Source: Halocaridina rubra
Taxonomy: Eukaryota; Arthropoda; Malacostraca; Decapoda; Atyidae
Assembly: GCA_037179515.1 (NCBI GenBank)
Contig: JAXCGZ010024116.1
Span: forward strand, 5,001 to 15,089
Length of the DNA stretch: 10,089 nucleotides
Direction: 5' to 3'
Numbering within the stretch: the first letter of the stretch is position 1; the number at the start of each line of letters is the position of its first letter. The translations under genes were made by a program, and so were the position numbers. The notes beneath the pieces were generated by a model. That model ran no database searches, had not been told where the DNA came from, and saw nothing but the letters and a program-made list of their open reading frames with translations. Positions 1-7,956 of this stretch are shown here, piece by piece.

Positions 1-590
1 ACTCTGTACAAAACAAGTCAACTATTGCTTTCAGAGGTAGTGGAACTCTTTCCACAGCACAGTGGTAAGCGCATCATTAAAAGGCAAGTAAAAAAAGAAA
101 TAATTTCAAATATAATGACTTTTAGCACAAGTGTCCTGAATACCTCAATCAAATGGAGAACTTGACAAACTCTTTCAATCTCTAACTTTGGTTGTAATAT
201 CCACAGAGTTTGACAAAACACACGACCTAGGGGACCTACATCGAATGACAGAAAGTCTTGCAGATAAGGTGAGAAATTTGGAAGCAGATGCTGAAGAGGT
301 GAAAACCTTACAACACAAGGTGGGATTGCTAGACTCAGACATTGTCCTACTTAAAAGAGATGATTCTAGGTTGAAACTGCTAATAGAAACATCTCTACCT
401 TTCAATTCAGTGCTGTCACCTAACAACGATGATGTCCCCTCTATCAACAACCCTCAGGTTTTGTCAAACTAGATTTTCTGTCTCTACTCACAATTCCTTC
501 AATGCATTGAGTGACGAATGTGACAGTGGTAGTGAAGAAGAGGTAGATCCAGATAAAAGTGATAATCAACAAGACAACCTGAATACACCA

Positions 591-869
591 TCTAGCACAA
601 ATAATCATTTCAGTAACATCTTACAAAATAGTAAAGAAACAACAGCGTTCTTCCCCACTACTCCTAACAACACAACAACAGGCGCTAACCAGAACAAAGT
701 TTTTTCCAGCACAAATAACCAACCCAGTAAAGGGTTGCAAAACAGTGAAGAAGATATAGAGCCCTTCTCCACTACTCCTAACAACACAACAACTATCACT
801 AACCGGGACAACCAAATTACACCATCCAGCACAAATAACCAACCCAGCAATAGGTTGCAAAACAGTGAT
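591..869 (+). repeat. In-frame Asn/Thr/Ser-rich tandem repeat in ORF1 linker
   Basis: Two full units and one partial unit lie head to tail: 591-704 (38 codons), 705-824 (40 codons) and 825-869 (15 codons). Each starts with SSTNN and carries LQNS about ten residues later; the two full units also share TTPNNTTT. All unit lengths are multiples of three, so the duplication kept the frame. Unit two and the partial unit are more alike than either is to unit one. The array sits between the coiled coil and the RRM-like part and looks like a flexible, disordered spacer. The stop at 870 falls immediately after the partial third unit. Confidence 0.85.
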
Positions 870-1507
870 TAAAACAGGAAACACAAAATAAAAGATGTCT
901 CTAATCTAAACATTCCATTGAAGTTGTCTCCCCCACAGCCACAGTTAGCCAATAATGCAAGAGCAAGGGTTGCAGCTCAGATATATATTCGCATTCCTGG
1001 CAACTCCATTGAGAGACAGATTCGTAATATATTGACAAATCAAGGCATTCCCTCTGAAGAAGTCTTGATTAAGGAGCTTTTTCGCAAACCAAATTGGGTC
1101 TCCTTCACAATAACGATATTGAAAGGATTTGAATGCATGGCTTACAAACTGAATCAATGGCCTACAGGCACAATTGTCCAGCCATTTCGCGGGGGTAAAC
1201 AGTGGACACAACCTGGGATATCTACAAAATATCCCAACCTACAGTCATACCTAAATAAACAGCAAAGAGCTTATGAAGAGATCCCCTATCCGCGAGACTA
1301 CAGAAAGAGAGACACAATACAAACCTCTCTTATTCCCGTCCATGCACAAGAGACTTCTGGAAAGATGGCTCTTACAACCCTAGTTACTCACCTAGGCATA
1401 AAAACCTTGGGAAGGTTCGATCATACGCGGCACATACTCAAATCAGCGTTACCCATCCAACAGCATGTACAGACACCAGGATCTATGGGCTATCCCCAGA
1501 ACACACT

Positions 1508-1511
1508 ATGA
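1508..1511 (+). promoter_or_regulatory. ATGA ORF1 stop / ORF2 start overlap
   Basis: The ORF2 ATG (1508-1510) overlaps the ORF1 TGA (1509-1511) in the string ATGA, and two further in-frame ATGs follow at once. Some LINEs are known to make ORF2 by stop-start reinitiation at such overlaps (SART1 of silkworm uses a UAAUG junction). The overlap is seen directly; that it works this way here is inference. Confidence 0.6.
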
Positions 1512-3413
1512 TGATGAATTCCCAGCAGAATCACACAGTCGAAACAAATCATGAACAAACCCAAGAACAAACTATAACTATGACTACGGATACCACCCTT
1601 ATGAAACATGATAAGAATGTAATATTAGTACATGTGAATGCTCAGTCCCTTATTCCTCATTTTGAGGAAATAATAATGCTAACAAAAGACTACAACATAG
1701 ATATCCTCTGTGTAAGTGAAACTTGGCTTCCTCCTACAATTGAAAATAAATATGTGAATATCCCAGAGTTTAAAGTAATTTGTATTGACCGTGGTAGAGG
1801 GTGTGAGGTCTGTATTTATGTAAGAAATTATCTTAGTGCATCAGAAACAACAACAGGTTTAGAAAAAACTGAAGAGCTCGAATATATATGGATCACTGGG
1901 CAGTATCAGAAACTTCCATCTTTCACTGTAGGGTGCGTTTACCATCACCCAAAAGCACATTCCAGTTCATTCAGTCATCTGCTAGAAACATTCAGAAATA
2001 TCTGAGTGCGTCATAAACTCGTATACATACTTGGTGACTTTAATGATGACTTGCTCTCTGCAGATAACAAAATGAAAAGGGTGATCAACACTGTGAATAC
2101 AAATAGTGACAAAACCGACCTGCATTACCTATAATTCTAGGACTCTGATAGATCTGATAATAGCATATACAGTGGAAAGTATACCCAATTGGGACGTAGT
2201 TCCCTGCCCAGTTGCAGATCACGAGCTCAACATTGCTATGCTAAACATAAACAAACCCAAAAGGAAGCGTCTCTACAAGACATTCCGGTGTCTAAAAATT
2301 TACTCCCCTGATATATTTTGTGAAACATTAATCAACAACACAAATGTACTTACCAGAATTAAATACACAGATAACGTCGATTTGCAGGTTGAGGCTCTAA
2401 CAAAAGTCTTTCTTGAATGCTTAGATAGTTCTGCACCCATTGTAACAAGAAAAATAACCCACCCCTCAGCCCCCTGGCTAACTAATGACATCAAAGCGAC
2501 AATACAAATCAGAAATCAAATACAAAAAGAGCTAAAAATGAATAGATATTATATGACTCTCCGTGAACGTTATACAGTAGAAAAGAAACGTGTCAGATCT
2601 CTCATCGATATAAGTAAAAAGACTTACAAAAAACAATTCAATGATTCTAGACATGATACAGCGGCTACGTGGAAAGTGATAAGAAACATGATACCAAATG
2701 GAAGGACTACCTCAGAAAGTTATGAAAGTATTACGGAGTTGAAGGACAAAGCGGAAAACTTTAATACTCTTTTGCTAACTCTGGAAAAAATACATATGAG
2801 AAAACACAAGAAAACATAAACTCAGTGAACATGAGTAATTACTTAAATGTCAATTCTTCCAATGTAAACACAAAAAGTACTTCAAAATAGATCCTGTCGA
2901 TTGTGCTACCCTAATTCGTATCATAAAGAGCCTAAGAAACTCTGGCTCTTATGGTCCAGATATTATACCATTTCAATTCATCAAAGATGCTCTACCCATG
3001 ATTGTATCTTATATTCTAGCTATCATGAACAGTTCCATTGTTACTAAAAAGTTTCCTGACTCTTGGAAAAAATCACGTGTAATACCTCTGCATAAAAAGG
3101 GGGACAGAGATGTGACCAACTATCGTCCCATTTCGCTGCTACCCATTTTCTATAAAATATTAGAAAAAATTATTGCATGCCAACTTTTGTCATATTTAGA
3201 GTCAAATAGACTACTAGCTATTAACCAACATGGTTTCAGACTAAAACTCTCGATGAAAACTGCAGTGCTTAAAGTTACGAATAGTATCTATAATAATATA
3301 GAAATGAAAAAAAATCTCTCTGCTTGTATTGTTAGACATATCAAAATCCTTCTACAGTGTAAGCCATGAAATTCTTATAAGTAAATGTTCTCAGAGCCTA
3401 GTCCTCCATATCT

Positions 3414-3602
3414 CTGGGTCCTCTTTACTTTACTTTTTCTGTCTGTCGTTTTCCTTTGTGTGACATTACCTCATCTCTGCCTTGCCCTTAACCTTTTTCT
3501 TTTCCTTCGTCTTGGTATTTTCTCGTGCCCGGGCCTTTGTTGATGAGGGCAGTTTCTGCCTGACCCGATGTCACACTCAAAAAAACAAAAACTAAAAAAC
3601 TA
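3414..3602 (+). mobile_element. Small unidentified insertion inside the RT domain of element 1
   Basis: Between motif A (HEILISK, near 3365-3385) and the stretch NPSWFRESL that normally follows after a short loop, about 190 bp does not fit any RT frame. It is pyrimidine-rich on the left, GC-richer in the middle, and ends with an A-rich run (3579-3602) after the string TGTCACAC. Inside are a 9-bp inverted repeat, GTGTGACAT at 3458-3466 and ATGTCACAC at 3568-3576, and a perfect small hairpin GGCAG-TTT-CTGCC at 3548-3560. A SINE-like or other small non-autonomous insert is possible. I see no convincing target duplication or Pol III box, so the exact borders and class are unsure. Confidence 0.45.
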
Positions 3603-4641
3603 AATATTAATCCGAGCTGGTTTAGAGAGTCTCTATCTAATAACAAACAGTCTATACGTCTTAAAAACATTATCTCTATGCCAAAAAATGCATCATTTGG
3701 TGTTCCACAGGGATTAGTACTTGATCCTAGCCTCTTCTCCACTTAGGTAAATGATCTATCTTCTTTCATTTCTGACTGTCTAGTCATACAATATGTAGAT
3801 GATACTCAACTACTCCTTCGTGGCGATATTAATAATTTCCCAGAGCTAATATTAAGAGCAGAAAACACTCTGTTAAAAATTAAAACCTATTTTCAAGAAA
3901 TTGGGCTGTTAATTAACGAAAGTAAAACAATGTATATTTATTGGCTCAAGGTTCCATATAGCACAAATTCCAGAAAACACTACAATTAGTTTTTGTGGCA
4001 ATATCATTACACCTAGTAAAACAGTCAAAAACCTAGGGATTCACTTTAATAATTACATGTTGTTTGATTCCCATATAGATAAAGTATGCAAAAAGGTTAC
4101 AGGAACATTAATGTACTTATCACATATAAAAGACAATTTTGAGACTACCACTCGAATAACTGTTGTTGAATCTCTAGCCCTAAGTCACATTAATTACTGC
4201 AAAACTGTTTGGGGAGCTACCACAAAGACTCAGATAAACAGAATACAGAAGCTTATTAATTTTGCAGCTCGAGTTGCCCTGGGAGGAGTAAGAAAATATG
4301 ACCACATCACACCAGCTCTCAAAAACCTCGGGTGGCTGCGGGCAGAAAACAAGGTCGTTATATTATTTATGTTTTTGTATACAAAATAAAAAAAACATCA
4401 TTATCCTAGCTGGCTATTTGATTTAAAAACAGTCAGGGACATAAGGGGAGCCAACACAAGACAGAACAGTGAGCTCTTTATTCAGAAAAACACAGAAGCA
4501 GGTTCAAAGATGATCACTATTAAAGGGCCAACACTCTGGAACAATATTCCAGAGCATCTTAAAAATGCATCCTCCTTCGCAGCTTTCAAAGGCAAACTAT
4601 ATTATTTTCTTTTGGACAATAAGTGGCTGCTCACACATTAA

Positions 4642-4955
4642 CTAAACTTAACGATTTAATGCAATTTCCCTTGACACTAACCTCTCTATATGTAAACTGA
4701 TATCTCCTTCTATGTTCTTTAAGTTAAAAACTAATTATTCTCATTGTAAGGAAGAAAAGTATGGTGATGATGACGATAATGACGATCCTGTATCGAGTGT
4801 TATTATTACTACTTTATTATTAAAATTATTGCTAACATTTTTATTTAATTTAACTGTATGTATTACCCTCTTACTTATTAGTTCAATTACATGTCTACTT
4901 ATAAGTTACTCTTACTTGTAGAAGAATAACCATTGAACAAAAATGGAAATAAATG
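4642..4955 (+). other. 3' UTR of element 1, with AATAAA
   Basis: About 310 bp of AT-rich non-coding sequence follows the ORF2 stop and holds a short GAT/GAC-rich stretch near 4760-4782. AATAAA at 4948-4953 lies just ahead of the terminal TTTG repeats, where a polyadenylation signal would be expected. A 69-codon open stretch here is low-complexity and not believed to be a gene. Confidence 0.6.
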
Positions 4956-4975
4956 TTTGTTTGTTTGCTTGTTTG
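4956..4975 (+). repeat. Terminal TTTG-repeat tail of element 1
   Basis: Five 4-bp units (TTTG three times, CTTG, TTTG) mark the 3' end. CR1/L2-type LINEs typically end in short tandem repeats rather than poly(A). The sequence changes character directly after 4975, so this is taken as the element border. Confidence 0.75.
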
Positions 4976-5049
4976 ATACCTGGCCTCTTTAGTTATCTTG
5001 GACATCTTCAGATGAATTATATTGTACATCCAAGCATGTGAGCTACACA
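4976..5049 (-). repeat. Candidate 5' part of a 3' LTR, interrupted by element 1
   Basis: On the minus strand the sequence just after the purine tract begins TGTGTAGCTCACATG; TG is the conserved first dinucleotide of LTRs. Only 74 bp remain before the tail of element 1 begins at 4975. The rest would lie beyond the 5' end of element 1, outside the window. No second LTR is visible, so this cannot be confirmed by pairing. Confidence 0.3.
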
Positions 5050-5830
5050 TTCTGCCCCCTTTCTGAAGACGATTGGTCCTCGTTTGTCAGCTACACACAG
5101 TCTTAATCTCAAAAGGACTATGAAAATCAAAGTAATAGTAGCCTTCCAAAAGCAAAAGCAATCCATCCCGCGCTGGCTGAGGACGAATCATTGTCCATGA
5201 ATTTCCATGCTGCTTTTAAGTCAATTTCTTTCTGCTACAGTATTTTTTCTTGTTGTAAATGTGTCAGATGACTTAAGTCCTAACGTAAAAATGATTCTTT
5301 AGCTAATCCATTTGGAGAGGGATGTTTGTCAATTTTAATCTTAAAAATCTGGTTATGAAGCATAGAAGAATAGGCAGGATAAGTTAATAAATGAGCTATA
5401 AGTAGCACAAAATATTGCCACGGTAAGTCTTCCAACTCCTCTGTTTATTGTCAGTGCAGATTAACTTTCAAAATGACAGTTTAAGTTAAAATGTGATTGG
5501 CTAAGGAGATGCATATATCCATTTGCCGAGAAAATGAATGAATTTAGGCGGAGGATTCATTAATAATGATTTTCGGCAAACTTGGTCATTTGTCTCATTA
5601 GAATAACCAAGAAAACTGCAATTTTTTGCAGGTGGTGTATGAATAGGCACCTTTATTGAGTAAAAATACCTTTGGCCAAATTGATAACATTTGTTCATTT
5701 CAGATAAACACACTGGATTATGTCTGTCAGGAGTAATAGCAAAATTTTTACAATCTATTGTAACTACTGCTGACCAATTACTTTTAGGTAAGGGTAAAGG
5801 TAAAGTAAAATCTTGATAAAGTGAATATCT
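5020..5830 (-). pseudogene. Envelope-like (fusion glycoprotein type) gene remnant
   Basis: Three consecutive minus-strand frames look protein-like. The first, open 5830-5501 (109 codons), has the sense of a Cys-rich ectodomain: TIDCKNFAITPD, then Cys at CLSEMNKC, AKNC and DQVC, and a GKWIYA motif near its end. Spaced Cys and an aromatic end of this kind resemble env proteins of insect Gypsy/BEL elements and related F-like proteins; I judge this by pattern, without an alignment. The second frame, 5444-5127, has stops at 5280 and 5235. The third, about 5145-5020, starts with a hydrophobic run and a basic, Arg-rich tail, like a membrane anchor and cytoplasmic end. These breaks mean no full product. 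No signal peptide or furin site was found. An old cellular gene remnant is the alternative. Confidence 0.4.
5051..5064 (-). promoter_or_regulatory. Candidate polypurine tract (plus-strand primer site)
   Basis: The minus strand reads AGAAAGGGGGCAGA here, 13 purines in 14 bases with a run of five G, followed by A and then TG. A purine run ending next to a TG-initiated LTR is the plus-strand priming site of LTR retroelements. The position, about 60 bp past the last env-like stop, fits. Confidence 0.4.
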
Positions 5831-5837
5831 TTACCAG

Positions 5838-5868
5838 CTAAAAAAAAAAAATACAAGAAAAACCAACC
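5838..5868 (-). promoter_or_regulatory. Possible 3' splice site
   Basis: On the minus strand a long T-rich run (12 T preceded by a T/C-rich stretch) ends in AG at 5839-5838, directly ahead of the env-like frame. This has the form of a polypyrimidine tract with splice acceptor and would suit a spliced env message or an exon edge. T-runs are common in AT-rich DNA, so it is only suggestive. Confidence 0.25.
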
Positions 5869-6156
5869 GCCAGTACTATTCCACTCAAATATGAATGAAA
5901 TACTTCTAGTTAGAATTAAACCAACACTCCTAAGCTAACCAGGAGTTGTGCACTGTCGGATCACTGTCTGATCATTCATTATTGTTCATTCTCTCCTTAC
6001 TCGCGCTTATTTCATTACTTACTGGTTCCCACAATCAAATATTTTAAGGGTATTTCAGATCAGCAAATCATGTATACTTCCACCACTAATTTCAATGTAA
6101 ATTAACACCACAGTTTAAAATAAAAAAAACTCCACTGGCCATTAATTAAACTTAAA
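5869..6156. other. Unassigned AT-rich spacer
   Basis: No open frame, RNA gene or repeat of note. A short inverted pair, CTCCT and AGGAG, lies at about 5927-5945. If the LTR-element reading is right, this would be the decayed region upstream of env, but nothing in it can be recognised. Confidence 0.5.
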
Positions 6157-6381
6157 CTATTTTACAAACCCTTCATTTGAAAGCAATGCTTTTGTGGCAT
6201 TATCCAAAAAGGGTTTTACTTCATGCGCTTGGAAGCAATAAAGTGAGAGCTGATTTTCATCCAGCAGGAAAACTGCTTTTATGGTGCCTTCAAAGCAGTG
6301 CCTGTTGTTAGATGATTTCCTTAGCGTTCCAGGAGGATTTTGCACAAGAATCTTAGCATTCATCCAGTCAATGAAAATCAA
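6157..6381 (-). pseudogene. Unidentified small ORF remnant
   Basis: A minus-strand frame stays open for 75 codons to TAG at 6159-6157, and upstream without a stop to about 6414. It has no ATG at its head (the first M-like position is TTG), so it is more likely an exon or a fragment than a gene. Its composition is protein-like rather than repeat-like: FIDWMNAKILVQNPPGTLRK at the start, then a segment ending in KPFLDNATKALLSNEG. I do not recognise the family. It lies on the same strand as, and about 330 bp upstream of, the env-like frame, so it could be part of the same old element or a stray exon. A chance ORF cannot be excluded. Confidence 0.25.
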
Positions 6382-6414
6382 GTATTTCCAGACTTGGAAT
6401 AGAAATAAATAAAT

Positions 6415-6865
<451 letters not shown>

Positions 6866-6958
6866 AGAAAAGAGAAGCTACAGACAACTATGAAAATATA
6901 TTAATAATGCTACAATTAAGTAAATAAGAACAAAATTAAAAACTGATAACCTGTCATA

Positions 6959-7782
<824 letters not shown>

Positions 7783-7858
<76 letters not shown>

Positions 7859-7866
7859 GTGTGTGT
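7783..7866. repeat. (TC)29-(CT)9-(GT)4 compound microsatellite
   Basis: TC repeats at 7783-7840, a one-base phase change (CC) at 7840-7841, nine CT units to 7858, then GT units that merge into the terminal GTGATTACC repeat of element 2. On the element's own strand it reads as an AC then GA/AG extension of its 3' tail. Confidence 0.95.
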
Positions 7867-7892
7867 GATTACCTAATTGTGATTACCTAATT
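7865..7892 (-). repeat. 3' terminal 14-bp tandem repeat of element 2
   Basis: Two exact copies of GTGATTACCTAATT (plus-strand reading) at 7865-7878 and 7879-7892, followed by a partial GTG. On the element strand this is AATTAGGTAATCAC twice. It ends the 3' UTR and serves as the tail in place of poly(A), marking the 3' border. Confidence 0.85.
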
Positions 7893-7956
7893 GTGTTTAC
7901 GGGAAAGAGCCCAAAGCTCGTATCTTCCCGTCTCCTGATCGGTTCCATTTTTAGAC

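Larger units (their letters stand above)
1..1511 (+). pseudogene. LINE ORF1 (RNA-binding, gag-like protein), frameshifted
   Basis: ORF1 proteins of CR1-like LINEs bind the element RNA and form the cytoplasmic RNP. Three pieces are visible. A frame open at 140-469 carries a leucine/charged heptad-like stretch (about 235-400), read as a coiled coil for self-association. After a frame change near 470, an acidic Ser-rich segment leads into an Asn/Thr/Ser-rich repeat linker (591-869). After an in-frame TAA at 870-872 the same frame continues to 1511 with an RRM-like fold: an IYIRIPG strand near 978, a WVSFTITI strand near 1095, then a WPTGTIVQPF motif near 1158, the usual end of this domain in invertebrate LINE ORF1s. 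A different frame open at 1-162 may be the N-terminal part, which would place the true start left of the window. The RRM-like part is the firmest call. The joins between pieces are inference. Confidence 0.75.
1508..4641 (+). pseudogene. LINE ORF2: APE endonuclease + reverse transcriptase, multiply broken
   Basis: ORF2 nicks the target DNA and copies the element RNA there (target-primed reverse transcription). Endonuclease (1508 to about 2225): Asn in HVNAQSL (residue 44), Glu in SETWL (71), GDFN at 2033-2044 and the ADH pair near 2217 are all kept. A TGA at 2003 and a frame change near 2105 break it. A basic linker runs to about 2819. RT region from about 2881: GPDIIPF, KKGDRDVTNYRPISLL, QHGFR, then motif A DISKSF in a shifted frame at 3335, GVPQG near 3700, and YVDD at 3792-3803. 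Another frame change near 3930 leads to the C-terminal part (NLGIHF, LSHINYC, then GPTLWNNIP), ending at TAA 4639-4641. Other defects are TAG 3744, TAA 4387 and an insert of about 190 bp between motifs A and B. Without the insert it would be about 980 codons, normal for the family. Confidence 0.9.
1..4975 (+). mobile_element. Non-LTR retrotransposon (LINE), CR1/L2/jockey type, degenerate
   Basis: One element accounts for almost the first half of the window. In order it shows an ORF1 with coiled coil and RRM-like domain, an ATGA overlap, an ORF2 with APE-type endonuclease and reverse transcriptase, a 3' UTR of about 330 bp with AATAAA, and a tail of five TTTG-like units. Two ORFs, an APE endonuclease and a short-repeat tail instead of poly(A) are known traits of the CR1/L2/jockey group; I cannot fix the clade by eye. 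The 5' end lies beyond the left edge, since protein-like sequence is open from base 1. It is dead as it stands: I count at least five frame changes, three in-frame stops inside the ORFs (870, 2003, 3744) plus one near the C-terminus (4387), and an insertion near 3414-3602. Confidence 0.9.
4976..5839 (-). mobile_element. 3' end of an LTR retroelement with env-like gene (candidate, decayed)
   Basis: Read on the minus strand, right to left, this block gives: a possible splice acceptor, a Cys-rich glycoprotein-like frame, further frames ending in a hydrophobic segment with a basic tail, a purine-rich tract, then a sequence starting TGTGTAGCTC. That order (env, polypurine tract, LTR starting with TG) is the standard 3' end of env-bearing Gypsy/BEL-type elements. 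The right-hand side (gag, pol, 5' LTR) is not recognisable in the window, and the LTR is cut off by element 1. The order of parts is what I see; the identity is inference. Confidence 0.4.

Noticed and set aside
18..450. Minus-strand ORFs of 67 and 91 codons at the left edge
   Set aside because: Antisense to the ORF1 coiled-coil region, with no recognisable motif.
605..884. Two minus-strand ORFs opposite ORF1
   Set aside because: Antisense of the Asn/Thr-rich tandem repeat, giving Val/Leu/Gly-rich artefacts.
3488..3742. Minus-strand ORF of 84 codons
   Set aside because: Mostly antisense to RT motif B of element 1 (the GVPQG region) and to the small insert; no independent coding signal.
4712..4921. 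Plus-strand ORF of 69 codons with a hydrophobic C-terminal part
   Set aside because: Lies in the AT-rich 3' UTR of element 1; Leu/Ile/Thr runs are expected from the base composition.
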